The position numbers and the translations under genes were made by a program. The notes below the pieces were generated by a model. It saw only the letters and a list, made by a program, of their open reading frames with translations. It ran no database searches and had not been told where the DNA came from. This document shows, in pieces, positions 8,613 to 17,230 of a stretch of DNA of 24,694 nt. The stretch covers positions 1 to 24,694 of the forward strand of contig JBCBBT010000050.1 in NCBI GenBank assembly GCA_038531315.1, given 5' to 3'. The DNA is from JAJFFW01 sp038531315 (GTDB taxonomy: Bacteria; Pseudomonadota; Alphaproteobacteria; Caulobacterales; Parvularculaceae). Every line of letters begins with the position of its first letter. Within the stretch, counting starts at the first letter, position 1.

Positions 8613-10391
8613 CTATTGTTCTGCGCCTGCGATTTGGTCGATCGCCTCATAGAGCGGCAGCGCGCCAGCCGCCACTTTATCGCGGGACGGCGCCGGTTGA
8701 CCGAGCCGCGCCCTGTAGACCCAGACATTGGTCAATACCTTTTCAACGAAATCGCGGCTTTCTGGATTGGGAATGCTTTCAATAAAGAGCAGGGGATCAT
8801 CGACATTGGCGGCCCGCCGCCAGCGTCTCAAATTTCCGGGACCGCCATTATAAGCGACCGCCATATGGAAAAGATTGCCATCAGCATACACATCAATCAG
8901 CTGATTGACGTATTTTTGTCCAATGTCGAGGTTAAGCCCCGGTTCGTAAAGCCGATTGCGCCCTGACCGAAGGCGCAAGTTCCGGTCCCGCGCAACGTGG
9001 CTGGCGGTGCGCGGCATTAATTGCATCAGACCGCGCGCGCCGACCCGACTGGTGGCGTCGGGCTTGAATTTCGATTCCTGGCGCATCAGTGCGTAAAGCA
9101 GCGCGCGATCGGTTTTAAAGCCGCTGCGTGGAGCGAAATCGGGTATTGGAAACCGCCCCGCGTGAAGATAATCGCCATCGCCCGCAAGCGCGATGTCAAG
9201 TTGCGCCGAAGGCAGGTTGAGCCCAGTTGCGATCGCCATCAGGTCATAATCCTGATTGTCGTCAATCGATCCGTTGACCCACCGTAATTCGAGGTCAGCC
9301 TCTTGCATTCTGCCCACCTGAACGAGCGCCGCGGCTCTCGTCACGCCCTTATGGGCCGATGACAGCGTCTTGTAACCGTTTTCGGTCACCACGGGCGCAG
9401 TCCAGTCATAAGCGTAAGCGCGTCCGAGCTGCGACAGCGATAGTTGGCCGTAGAACGTGAACGGATAATTGGCGGCGATTTCGAGGTTTGGCGTCACCGC
9501 GTCAGGACGGCCCGCCGCGAGGGCTGTGCGCGCGGCCCAGAAGCCGGCCGCCGACCTCAGATCATCATCCTGATAGGGGTTCGCCGCCATCGCAGCAAAA
9601 TGCGTATGAGCCGCCCGCGTGCGGCCTTCGCGAAAATCAATCAATCCCGCAATCCAGTGGGCCAGGACCGCGCTTTCGCCGCTGCGCTCCGCGGCTTCGT
9701 TAGCCAGACGCCGGGCGGTGTCGACATAGCCCTGATAGTAAAGGCTCGCGGCAATCCACGACTGCATTCTGTCGAACTGGCGTTGCGTGATGGTGCGTCT
9801 TCGCAGATGGCTCCGGATCTCCTTGAGCGCGGTTGTCGCCTGTTCCTTGCGCGCCAGATAACGGACCCGGCCTTCGATCTGGCGAAGACGCGGACCGCTT
9901 GTCCGCTTGTAGTCGGCCTCAAGGGCCGGGTGGCGCTCGACTTTGCCGGGATTGCGCCATTGTCGCGGCGTCGGCCGCACCGGCGCGCTCGCCCGTCTGG
10001 GCCGCTTTTTCAACGCCAGCCGATAAATGCGCCGCGCTTCGGGATGGTCTGCATAAAACGCCATCCACTTGCGCAGCTCTGAATATTTCGATTTGTATGC
10101 TGTGGGGTGTAGATATCGTTGATGAAGCACGTACCCCATCAGGATGTCGTTTTCGAGCGCGGAAATTTTTTTGTCAGCGCGCGACCAGGCGCCGCGCGCC
10201 TGAAGCGAAAAAATATCGGTATAAAGATCAATATCGCGTTCGCTGAGGACAGTCAGCAAGTCCGAACGATCGCGCGGCGCGTTGGCGACCGGTTCGGCTT
10301 CCGGCGATGTGAGAGCATGCGCTTCAAGAGCGCCAACCCAGAAAAGGCTGGTTGAAATCAGTATCGCAACGGGCAGTCGTCTTCGAAACAA
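8613..10391 (-). CDS. soluble lytic murein transglycosylase (Slt type)
   Basis: This protein cleaves the MurNAc-GlcNAc bond of peptidoglycan, forming 1,6-anhydro-MurNAc, in the periplasm. It has 592 residues. It begins with a signal peptide (hydrophobic run about 7-20, cleavage near AHA), followed by a long alpha-helical part rich in Ala, Arg and Leu (about 40-400) like the ring-forming U domain of Slt70. The C-terminal catalytic domain shows ALMRQESKF with catalytic Glu439, GLMQLMPRTA and AVAYNGGPGN, the three classic motifs of family 1 transglycosylases. The start is TTG at 10389-10391. It is chosen because AGGAG lies seven bases upstream and the signal peptide starts directly there. A full CtrA-type site lies about 65 bases upstream, suggesting cell-cycle control. 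It lies downstream of the uracil-DNA glycosylase gene on the same strand with 64 bases between. Confidence 0.93.
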   Translation of the reverse strand: MFRRRLPVAILISTSLFWVGALEAHALTSPEAEPVANAPRDRSDLLTVLSERDIDLYTDIFSLQARGAWSRADKKISALENDILMGYVLHQRYLHPTAYKSKYSELRKWMAFYADHPEARRIYRLALKKRPRRASAPVRPTPRQWRNPGKVERHPALEADYKRTSGPRLRQIEGRVRYLARKEQATTALKEIRSHLRRRTITQRQFDRMQSWIAASLYYQGYVDTARRLANEAAERSGESAVLAHWIAGLIDFREGRTRAAHTHFAAMAANPYQDDDLRSAAGFWAARTALAAGRPDAVTPNLEIAANYPFTFYGQLSLSQLGRAYAYDWTAPVVTENGYKTLSSAHKGVTRAAALVQVGRMQEADLELRWVNGSIDDNQDYDLMAIATGLNLPSAQLDIALAGDGDYLHAGRFPIPDFAPRSGFKTDRALLYALMRQESKFKPDATSRVGARGLMQLMPRTASHVARDRNLRLRSGRNRLYEPGLNLDIGQKYVNQLIDVYADGNLFHMAVAYNGGPGNLRRWRRAANVDDPLLFIESIPNPESRDFVEKVLTNVWVYRARLGQPAPSRDKVAAGALPLYEAIDQIAGAEQ

Positions 10392-10455
10392 GGCTCGCTC
10401 CTGTCAGGTCGCCGAAATGCGGATCAGGTAATCGGATCGATGTCCCAAACCATCC

Positions 10456-10471
10456 TTAACCTTCTCTTAAC
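10456..10471 (-). promoter_or_regulatory. CtrA-type binding site TTAA-N7-TTAAC
   Basis: The plus strand reads TTAA (10456-10459), seven bases, TTAA (10467-10470) and C, an exact match to the established alphaproteobacterial CtrA box. It starts on the stop codon of the uracil-DNA glycosylase gene and lies 65 bases upstream of the TTG start of the lytic transglycosylase. That is a plausible position over or near a -35 element for that gene. I saw no second full site in the window, only TTAA half-sites. Binding is inferred from sequence alone. Confidence 0.6.
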
Positions 10472-11304
10472 CGTTGATCGAGCGCAAGAAGATCGCGCCA
10501 GGCGAGTCGTTTTTGCATCGGCTGGCGCAACAGGAACGCCGGGTGAAATATTGGCATCGCCGGGATCGCGCGTCCGCCGATCTCGATATCGCGCCAGACG
10601 CCGCGCGCGCGCATGATGCCGCTAAGGCCAAGCATGGCCTGGGTCGGCGCGCCGCCGGCCAGAAGGATCACTTTCGGCGCGGTTAGTTCGATAAGCCGGT
10701 CGACAAAGGGCCTACAGATGGCGGTCTCCGTCGCGGTCGGCGTCCGGTTCCCCGGCGGACGCCAGAAAATCACATTGGAAATCAGTGTGTCGGTGGTGCG
10801 CGCGCGCCCGATTGACGTGAGCATCTTGTCGAGCAACTGTCCGGCGCGCCCTACAAAAGGCTTGCCGGTCGCATCTTCATCGCGTCCCGGAGCCTCGCCG
10901 AGGACGAGGAGGTCGCCGCCGGGCGATCCGTCGGCGACCACGGTTTTCCGGGCGCCGGCCTTCAAAGGACAGCCTTCAAAAGCCTCAATCGCGGCGATCA
11001 GCGCTTCAAAATTATCGGCCGTGCGCGCTGCGGATTGCGCCGCGGCCACCGCCTCGTCAGCGGGCATCGGAGCGTCCGCGGGGTTTGCGGCGACCATGGC
11101 TGGTGCGGGGCTCGATGGCGCGCCGGATACGGCTTGGTGTTTGCGGGCAGCAGCTGGCGCGGTTGCGGCCGCAAGCCCCGGTCTATCTGTGCGCCATGAA
11201 AACAGATTTGTCGGAGTCGGCGCGACCGCCTCATCGACGCCCATATCCGCGTACCAGCGCAAAAGCGCTCTTGCTTCGTCAGGAGACAGCACCGGTTCAT
11301 ACAT
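10456..11304 (-). CDS. uracil-DNA glycosylase, family 4-like, partial Fe-S ligand set
   Basis: It removes uracil from DNA to start base-excision repair. The N-terminal 95 residues are a low-complexity Ala/Pro-rich extension. The catalytic domain (about 96-282) carries GEAPG (136-140), the GKPFVGRAGQLLD segment, RPPGNRTP (182-189) and HPAFLL (254-259), which match family 4. Family 4 enzymes normally hold a 4Fe-4S cluster with four Cys. Here only Cys112 and Cys197 are at such positions: the first Cys of CxxC is Phe109, and the Cys before RPPGNR is Trp181. The alphaproteobacterial relatives I recall also have WRPPGNR, so this may be a clade trait. The ATG at 11304 has only a weak ribosome-binding site. 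The gene is divergent from ETF-QO and is followed by the lytic transglycosylase. Confidence 0.85.
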   Translation of the reverse strand: MYEPVLSPDEARALLRWYADMGVDEAVAPTPTNLFSWRTDRPGLAAATAPAAARKHQAVSGAPSSPAPAMVAANPADAPMPADEAVAAAQSAARTADNFEALIAAIEAFEGCPLKAGARKTVVADGSPGGDLLVLGEAPGRDEDATGKPFVGRAGQLLDKMLTSIGRARTTDTLISNVIFWRPPGNRTPTATETAICRPFVDRLIELTAPKVILLAGGAPTQAMLGLSGIMRARGVWRDIEIGGRAIPAMPIFHPAFLLRQPMQKRLAWRDLLALDQRLREG

Positions 11305-11373
11305 TTCTTAACGATAGGCCCTAAATGGTGGCGCGCAAGCAGCCAAAACGCGCGCCGGCGCGGCGCCAAACCT

Positions 11374-11402
11374 CATGGCTTTCAGCGCTGAAATTTGCCA
11401 TG
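11374..11402. promoter_or_regulatory. nested palindrome, candidate operator upstream of ETF-QO
   Basis: CATGGC (11374-11379), the perfect 14-base palindrome TTTCAGCGCTGAAA (11380-11393), three T, and GCCATG (11397-11402) form a near-symmetric 29-base element. It lies in the 133-base gap between the divergent uracil-DNA glycosylase and ETF-QO genes, ending 35 bases before the ETF-QO ATG. Size and placement suit a dimeric repressor, for example a TetR-type regulator of fatty-acid or amino-acid oxidation. The regulator is not visible in the window. As RNA it could also form a hairpin. Confidence 0.45.
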
Positions 11403-11437
11403 CACCTTAAAGAGGAAAAGAAGCAGGAAGTCTTTTT

Positions 11438-13117
11438 ATGACAGATGAGGCTGTTGATCGCGAAGAGATGGCGTTCGATGTCGTTATTGTCGGCGCCGGG
11501 CCGGCGGGCCTTTCCGCCGCTATCCGCCTGAAACAAAAGGCCGAGGCCGCTGGCGGCGATATCAATGTGGTGGTCGTCGAAAAGGGCTCTGAAGTCGGCG
11601 CTCATATTCTCTCCGGCGCCGTCCTCGACCCGGTCGGCCTCGACGCGCTTTTGCCTGACTGGAAAGAGCGCGGGGCGCCGCTCGACACGCCTGTGAAATC
11701 GGAGAGTTTCAAAGTGATGGGCCCCGGCGGGTCCGCCGACTTGCCGGTCTTTGCGATGCCGGAGATGATTAAAAATCACGGCAACTACATTGTCTCGATG
11801 GGCAATGTCTGCCGCTGGCTGGCTGAGCAGGCTGAAGCCATGGGCGTTGAAATTTACCCCGGCATGGCGGCGTCGCAATATCTGACCCGCCCGGACGGGT
11901 CCGTGCGCGGCGTTGTCGTCGGCGAGATGGGCATTGGCAAGGACGGCAAGCGCAAGGACTCGTACGAACCCGGCATGGAGCTTGTCGGCAAATACGTCTT
12001 TCTCGCCGAAGGTGTGCGCGGCTCGATCAGTAAGCAGATTATCAGTGCATTTGACCTTGACGCCGCCAGCGATCCTCAGAAATACGGGATTGGTCTGAAG
12101 GAACTTTGGGAAATAGAGCCGGAAAAAAGCCGCCCCGGCCATGTCCAACATTCGTTTGGATGGCCGCTCGACAATGACACCGGCGGCGGCTCATTTCTTT
12201 ACCATTATAATGACAACACAATCGCGCTCGGTTTCGTCGTCCATCTCAATTATAAAAACCCGCATCTTTATCCGTATGGCGAGTTTCAAAAATTCAAAGA
12301 ACACCCTGAAATCAAAGCGCTTCTCGAAGGCGGCAAAAGGCTCGCTTACGGCTCCAGAGCCATCACGGAAGGCGGCTATCAATCGGTGCCGAAGCTGACA
12401 TTTCCGGGCGGCGCGCTGATCGGCTGTTCGGCGGGTTTTGTGAACCTACCGCGGATTAAGGGCAACCACAATGCGATGCTGACGGGCATCATGGCCGCCG
12501 ATGCGGCCTTTGACGCAATTGCGGACGGGCGCGAAGGCGATGAGCTTGCCGCATACGAAGCTGCGTACCAGGCGTCGCCGGTTCGCGCCGAACTCTACAA
12601 GGCGCGCAATGCAAAGCCGTTATGGACAAAGTTCGGAACGGTTCTGGGCGGGATCGCCCTGAGCGGTATTGATCTTTGGACCAACACGATCGTTAGCGGG
12701 TTCTCTTTTTTTGGCACCATGCGCCACGGTAAAACAGACGCCGCCTCGACGGAGCCGGCCGATCAGCACAAGGCGCCCGATTATCCGCGTCCTGACGGCG
12801 TGATCACTTTTGACCGCCTCACGAATGTGTCCTTTTCGGCGACCAATCATGAGGAAGATCAGCCGGCGCATCTTAAACTGCGAGATCCCGCGACGCCGAT
12901 CGAGCGCAATTTGCCTATTTATGCAGAACCTGCGCAGCGTTATTGCCCGGCCGGCGTTTATGAGGTGCTGGCGGCGGAAAACGGCGGGGCGCCGCAATTT
13001 CAGATCAACGCCCAGAATTGCGTCCACTGCAAAACCTGCGATATCAAAGACCCCTCGCAGAACATTGTCTGGACGACGCCGGAGGGCGGCGGCGGGCCAA
13101 ATTATCCGAATATGTGA
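11438..13117 (+). CDS. electron transfer flavoprotein-ubiquinone oxidoreductase
   Basis: This membrane-associated enzyme passes electrons from reduced ETF, charged by acyl-CoA and amino-acid dehydrogenases, to ubiquinone. It has 559 residues, the normal bacterial length. The FAD-binding fold is near the N-terminus: DVVIVGAGPAGLSAAIRLK, then VVVEKGSEVGAHILSGAV, the family signature. The C-terminal 4Fe-4S domain has Cys503 in RYCPAGVYE and Cys528, Cys531 and Cys534 in NCVHCKTCDIKDP, giving all four ligands. It ends GGGGPNYPNM, typical of the family. The ATG at 11438 has CAGGAAG eight bases upstream. ETF subunit genes are not in the window. A palindrome upstream may regulate it. Confidence 0.97.
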   Translation: MTDEAVDREEMAFDVVIVGAGPAGLSAAIRLKQKAEAAGGDINVVVVEKGSEVGAHILSGAVLDPVGLDALLPDWKERGAPLDTPVKSESFKVMGPGGSADLPVFAMPEMIKNHGNYIVSMGNVCRWLAEQAEAMGVEIYPGMAASQYLTRPDGSVRGVVVGEMGIGKDGKRKDSYEPGMELVGKYVFLAEGVRGSISKQIISAFDLDAASDPQKYGIGLKELWEIEPEKSRPGHVQHSFGWPLDNDTGGGSFLYHYNDNTIALGFVVHLNYKNPHLYPYGEFQKFKEHPEIKALLEGGKRLAYGSRAITEGGYQSVPKLTFPGGALIGCSAGFVNLPRIKGNHNAMLTGIMAADAAFDAIADGREGDELAAYEAAYQASPVRAELYKARNAKPLWTKFGTVLGGIALSGIDLWTNTIVSGFSFFGTMRHGKTDAASTEPADQHKAPDYPRPDGVITFDRLTNVSFSATNHEEDQPAHLKLRDPATPIERNLPIYAEPAQRYCPAGVYEVLAAENGGAPQFQINAQNCVHCKTCDIKDPSQNIVWTTPEGGGGPNYPNM

Positions 13118-13179
13118 CGGCTTTGGGGAGCTGATCCTGTTGCGTCGTCATCGTTTATCAAGCGCCTGAGGAGAAGCCG

Positions 13180-14931
13180 TTGCGTTTTCTAAAAAATTGT
13201 CTTGCAGGTGCGGCTTTCGTCGGACTTTCGGCTTGTGCGTTGACGCCCAGTGAACCGTCAGCCACCGGCGATTATCTGGCCGGACGCCTGGCGGCGAAAA
13301 AGAATGCTGTCGATGTCGCCGCCGCCGCCTACTCGGACGCGCTTGAGGACTTCTCCGGCAGCGCACCCCTGTTGCAGAACGCGTTTTTTTATAGTCTCGC
13401 CGCCGGCGATATCGAAACGGCGGCGCGGCTTGCCCGGCGCCAGCTCGCCAGTGAGGCCAACGATAATGACGGTCTTGCGCGGACGACGCTCGCGGCGGTC
13501 GCGATCAAAAATGGCAATTACAAAGAGGCGCGCCGGATTGTCGGCGGGCCTTTTGATGCGCCGTTTCTTAACGCTACGGCTTTCCTGACGGACGTCTGGA
13601 TTGAAGACGCGCTCAATGGCTCTGATGCGGCGCTTGCGCGCCTCAACGGCAATGATGCAGGCGTCTTCAAAGGTTTTCACGCGCTCCACGAGGCGCTGCT
13701 GGCGCAAAAAAAGGGCGATGACGGCGCTGCGCTTTTGGCGCATCAAAAATCCGTTTTTGGTCTTGGCGGCCCGGTCGGGCGGGTTGCCTATGGCGCGTTT
13801 CTTGAGCGCACCGGCGATGCGCAGGCGGTGCGTGATTATTATGGCTTGTTAGCGCGCGAGCGCGGCGAGGCGCGCCGGATCGCCGACGCTGGTTTGTCAC
13901 GCCTTGAAAATGGCCGACCGTCATCAGCGTTTCAGAATGTCGATGCATCGCAAGGTGTCGCGATCGCCTACTACACAATGGCCCATGCTATCCTTGATCA
14001 GACCGTGAGTGAGCGCGTGCGCGCCGAACGTGCTGGGTTCAATGTTGGCGAGCCGCGCTTTAACCTTCCGTTGTCGCTTAGCCAACTGGCGCTTTATCTA
14101 GACCCGGAGCTTGATCAGGCGCGCAATCTGGCGGGGCGCATTTACAACGAGTACGGAGATTTTGATGCGGCGCGCGCGATGTTGTCGGCGATCCCGGCGT
14201 CGTCGCCGCTTTATGAGGTATCGCAGATTTATATCGCCAGCGGCTACGCAGTGCGCGAAGAAAACGACAAAGCGATTTCGGTTTTGAAAGCCGTCGTAGA
14301 CGAGGATCCATCGGCGATTGATGCGCGCACAACGCTCGTCAATTTTTATGCAGTAGAAAACCGTCACGAAGAGGCGGTTGCGCTCGCGGATAGCATAATC
14401 GCCGCTTTGGGCGATGAGGCGGACGAAAGCGCGTGGCGCTATTATGTTGCGCGCGGCGGGTCGTTGAATGAACTCGGCCGGTGGGAAAGCGCTGAGAAAG
14501 ATCTGAAAAAAGCCGTGGAGCTTGCGCCAGAAGAGCCGACGACGCTTAACTATCTCGGCTACACATGGGCCGAACGGGGCGTCAATCTGGAAGAGGCGTT
14601 CGATCTCATCGAAAAGGCTGTCGAGCTTCAGCCGGGCTCGGGCGCAATAACGGATAGTCTCGGCTGGGCCTATTACCAACGCGGCAATTACCAAGAAGCG
14701 GTCAAGCATCTTGAATTGGCGGCTTCTCTGGAGCCGTCCGATCCAACGATTACGGATCATCTTGGCGACGTCTACTGGCGTCTTGGGCGCAAGATTGAAG
14801 CGAAATATGAGTGGCGGCGCGTCCTGGAACTGGATCCGCCGGCCAAGTTGAAAGCGAGCGTCAACAAAAAGATTGCGGACGGATTAGGCGCAGTAACGCC
14901 CGGCGCCGGCGCCGCCGGCGACGATCGCTAA
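13180..14931 (+). CDS. TPR-repeat lipoprotein
   Basis: This 583-residue secreted lipoprotein has a short positively charged start, a hydrophobic stretch and the lipobox LSAC with Cys19, so it is anchored to a membrane in the envelope. The next residue is Ala, which would favour outer-membrane sorting. The body is helical and repeat-rich; canonical TPR units are clearest in the last 150 residues (LNELGRWESAEKDLKKAVEL, LGWAYYQRGNYQEAVKHLEL, LGDVYWRLGRKIEAKYEWRR). TPRs bind other proteins, here probably envelope or outer-membrane components; the partner is unknown. The start is TTG at 13180, chosen because GAGGAG lies six bases upstream and the lipoprotein signal begins there. It lies 62 bases after ETF-QO and immediately before ispE, so co-transcription with ispE is likely. 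Confidence 0.88.
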   Translation: MRFLKNCLAGAAFVGLSACALTPSEPSATGDYLAGRLAAKKNAVDVAAAAYSDALEDFSGSAPLLQNAFFYSLAAGDIETAARLARRQLASEANDNDGLARTTLAAVAIKNGNYKEARRIVGGPFDAPFLNATAFLTDVWIEDALNGSDAALARLNGNDAGVFKGFHALHEALLAQKKGDDGAALLAHQKSVFGLGGPVGRVAYGAFLERTGDAQAVRDYYGLLARERGEARRIADAGLSRLENGRPSSAFQNVDASQGVAIAYYTMAHAILDQTVSERVRAERAGFNVGEPRFNLPLSLSQLALYLDPELDQARNLAGRIYNEYGDFDAARAMLSAIPASSPLYEVSQIYIASGYAVREENDKAISVLKAVVDEDPSAIDARTTLVNFYAVENRHEEAVALADSIIAALGDEADESAWRYYVARGGSLNELGRWESAEKDLKKAVELAPEEPTTLNYLGYTWAERGVNLEEAFDLIEKAVELQPGSGAITDSLGWAYYQRGNYQEAVKHLELAASLEPSDPTITDHLGDVYWRLGRKIEAKYEWRRVLELDPPAKLKASVNKKIADGLGAVTPGAGAAGDDR

Positions 14932-14956
14932 TTTGCTCCCGGAACCGCGTGTTCAG

Positions 14957-15832
14957 ATGATCGAGGAAATCGCGCCCGCCAAGGTCAATCTTTACCTGCA
15001 TGTCGGACCGCTTCGCAGCGACGGGCTGCACGACCTCGCGAGCCTTTTTGTTTTTGCCAATGACGGCGATGTGGTCCGTGTTGCGCCGAGCAGTGATCTG
15101 ACAGTGGCAATTGAAGGCCCGTTCGCCGACAGCCTGAGCGGCGAGCCTATTGAAACCAACCTGGTCTTTAAGGCCGCCGCTGCCTTGCGTTCTGAGGCGG
15201 GCCTGCGCGCCGGGGCGGCGATCACGCTCGACAAGCGCTTGCCGGTTGCGGCCGGCATCGGCGGCGGCTCAGCGGACGCCGCCGCAACGCTTCGCGCGCT
15301 CTGTCGGTTTTGGGGGCGCTGGCCGGCTAACGCAGAGCTGCATCGTCTCGCGTTCGAGCTCGGGGCCGATGTGCCCGCGTGCCTCACCCGTGCGCCTCTC
15401 AATGTTTCCGGCGCCGGCGAAATCCTGGCGCCGGGACCGGCGCTGCCCGCATTGTCGATGTGCCTCGTCAATCCCGGCGTTGATATGCCGACGGGGCCGG
15501 TGTTTTCACGGTTCGACGCCGCTGATATTACGCCGCCCCCGCCCCAGCTTTTTCAGCCGGCCCCGGGCGCCGTTGTCGATATCGGCGCCTTGTTCAGCGA
15601 GACGCGCAACGACCTTGAAACGCCGGCGATGGAAATCGCGCCGTTGATCGGCGACGTCCTGCGTTTTTTGTCGGCGCAACAAGGCTGTCTTGGCGCACGC
15701 ATGTCGGGCAGCGGGGCCACATGTTTTGCGCTTTTTGAGGCCGCCGGGGACGCCCAAGACTGCGCGCGGGCGGCGCAGGCGCGCGGTTGGTGGTCGCTGG
15801 CGACATCAATCGCTCATCGCGAGGACGCATAG
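14957..15832 (+). CDS. ispE: 4-diphosphocytidyl-2-C-methyl-D-erythritol kinase
   Basis: This GHMP-family kinase phosphorylates the 2-hydroxyl of CDP-methylerythritol with ATP, in the MEP route to isoprenoid precursors. From the ATG at 14957 it has 291 residues. Family motifs are all present: PAKVNLYLHV near the N-terminus (Lys9, Asn11), the ATP loop LPVAAGIGGGSADAAATL (about 95-112), GADVPACL with the catalytic Asp region, and MSGSGATCFALFE near the C-terminus. A TTG at 14933 would add eight residues; the ATG is preferred because IspE proteins usually start right before the IAPAKVN motif, though neither start has a strong ribosome-binding site. It follows the TPR lipoprotein gene closely (25 bases), suggesting translational coupling. 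Confidence 0.95.
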   Translation: MIEEIAPAKVNLYLHVGPLRSDGLHDLASLFVFANDGDVVRVAPSSDLTVAIEGPFADSLSGEPIETNLVFKAAAALRSEAGLRAGAAITLDKRLPVAAGIGGGSADAAATLRALCRFWGRWPANAELHRLAFELGADVPACLTRAPLNVSGAGEILAPGPALPALSMCLVNPGVDMPTGPVFSRFDAADITPPPPQLFQPAPGAVVDIGALFSETRNDLETPAMEIAPLIGDVLRFLSAQQGCLGARMSGSGATCFALFEAAGDAQDCARAAQARGWWSLATSIAHREDA

Positions 15833-15966
15833 GTAAGCGGCCGCGCGGGCTGCGCATTTCTTACGGTCTATAAAGACTGCGTTCAGCCGATTGCATGATA
15901 CTGGCGGTTAGGCCCATAAGTGGTGCTTGCATTGCACGCGTCAGGGAAGGGACGTTCGCCGGATCC

Positions 15967-17202
15967 ATGGAACTCAGCGGGACGCCATTCAGCGGTTGGA
16001 TTGTCGTGGCTATCGCCGCGTCAATTGCGCTGATTTTGTCCTACGCCGCTTCCCGGATTGTCTCGCGCAGCAAGCTGTTGCCGGATAAACCCAACCACCG
16101 ATCAAGCCACGCCCGCATCACGCCGCGGGCGGGGGGCGTCGCGATCATGGGCGGCTGGACGGCGGCGATCCTATTGATCACAGGGTTTTCGAAAGACGTC
16201 GCCGACAAGAATCTGCTGCTTGTACTGGCCGCTTTCGGGATTGTGATCGCTCTTTTTGGCTTTCTTGACGATCGGTTCGCTTTGTCGTCACGCATCAAGC
16301 TGGGATTTCAGGCGTCGGCGGCGATTTGTTTTGTGGTCCTTTTCGGTGGATTTGAAACCTTGCCGCTGCCTTTTGTGGGGCTTGTGACGCTTGGCTTTCT
16401 GGGCGGGCTCGTAAGCCTTTTGTGGATTATCGGTTTCATGAATGCGTTCAATTTCATGGACGGCGCCGACGGGCTGGCCGGCGCCAGCGCGGTCATTGTT
16501 CTAAGCGCCTTTTCTGTCGCCGCCGCCGGCCTCGGCGCGCCAACCCTCGCTATCGCCGCCATGGTGCTGGTCTTCGCCATTGGCGGCTTTTTGCGGGTCA
16601 ATTTTCCTTATGGAAAACTCTTCATGGGGGATAGCGGCAGCCAGAGCATTGGTTTTCTGATTGCAGGATTTGCAATCCTTGGCGCACGCGTTGAAGGCGC
16701 GACGCTGAATGCGTTATTCGTTGCGACCGCCATGTCGCCGTTCTTGTTCGATGCTCTGTTCACGGTGGCGCACCGGCTCGCACGCGGCCAGAATGTTCTG
16801 AACGCCCATCGCGAACATCTTTATCAATTGCTGATGCGTCACGGTTATTCTCATGTGCGCGTCACCAGCATCTATACAATGTTAACGGCGGTTTCGACGG
16901 CGGTCGCGATCTTCATGATGCATGCGCCGCCGGCAGTGCAATGGACCGGGCCGCTGTTAGTCGCCATTTTGATGACCGGCCCAGCCGTGTCGATTTTCAT
17001 TCAATCCCGCCGCGCCGGATTTTTCGAGACCGAAGACGACAATCTGCGCTCAATTGCGCAGATGGTGCGTGAGCTAAGGGCGCGCCGTAAAGAGCGCGCC
17101 GTAAAGGGGCCGCCAAAATTTGATGAAGAAGACTTGATCGGCGATCTTGAACTGCTGGAAGAAAGCCCCGCCGTAATCGTACCCGCGCGACAATCAGCCT
17201 AA
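15967..17202 (+). CDS. MraY/WecA-family polyprenyl-phosphate sugar-1-phosphate transferase
   Basis: This integral inner-membrane enzyme transfers a sugar 1-phosphate from a UDP-sugar to undecaprenyl phosphate, the first step of many envelope polysaccharides. Numbered from the ATG at 15967 it has 411 residues and about ten hydrophobic segments. Motifs are FLDDR (Asp101-Asp102), NFMDGADGLAG (162-171), LFMGDSGSQ with Asp222 and HREHLYQLL (281-289). The last two suit WecA/TagO-like enzymes more than peptidoglycan MraY. The C-terminal 60 residues are charged and cytoplasmic. An ATG at 15895 would add 24 residues without a hydrophobic start or ribosome-binding site; 15967 is preferred because the first membrane helix follows directly. 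A TATAAA at 15869-15874 could be a -10 box, but no -35 is evident. The sugar is undetermined. Confidence 0.9.
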   Translation: MELSGTPFSGWIVVAIAASIALILSYAASRIVSRSKLLPDKPNHRSSHARITPRAGGVAIMGGWTAAILLITGFSKDVADKNLLLVLAAFGIVIALFGFLDDRFALSSRIKLGFQASAAICFVVLFGGFETLPLPFVGLVTLGFLGGLVSLLWIIGFMNAFNFMDGADGLAGASAVIVLSAFSVAAAGLGAPTLAIAAMVLVFAIGGFLRVNFPYGKLFMGDSGSQSIGFLIAGFAILGARVEGATLNALFVATAMSPFLFDALFTVAHRLARGQNVLNAHREHLYQLLMRHGYSHVRVTSIYTMLTAVSTAVAIFMMHAPPAVQWTGPLLVAILMTGPAVSIFIQSRRAGFFETEDDNLRSIAQMVRELRARRKERAVKGPPKFDEEDLIGDLELLEESPAVIVPARQSA

Positions 17203-17230
17203 GCCATCAATTACAGCTTCCGACGGTCTA

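Noticed and set aside
8185..8652. 155-codon plus-strand open frame across the polA / lytic transglycosylase gap
   Set aside because: It starts inside polA in a different frame, has no ribosome-binding site, is Arg/Lys-rich without domain features, and overlaps the end of the transglycosylase gene.
10613..11311. 232-codon plus-strand open frame opposite the uracil-DNA glycosylase
   Set aside because: It is Ala/Ser-rich without domains and antisense to a gene with clear catalytic motifs.
11321..12151. 276-codon minus-strand open frame opposite ETF-QO
   Set aside because: It lies opposite the FAD domain of a certain gene, has no motifs, and is best explained as a GC-bias shadow.
15869..15874. 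TATAAA as a promoter for the sugar-phosphate transferase
   Set aside because: There is no recognisable -35 element 16-18 bases upstream, so it is only mentioned under the gene.
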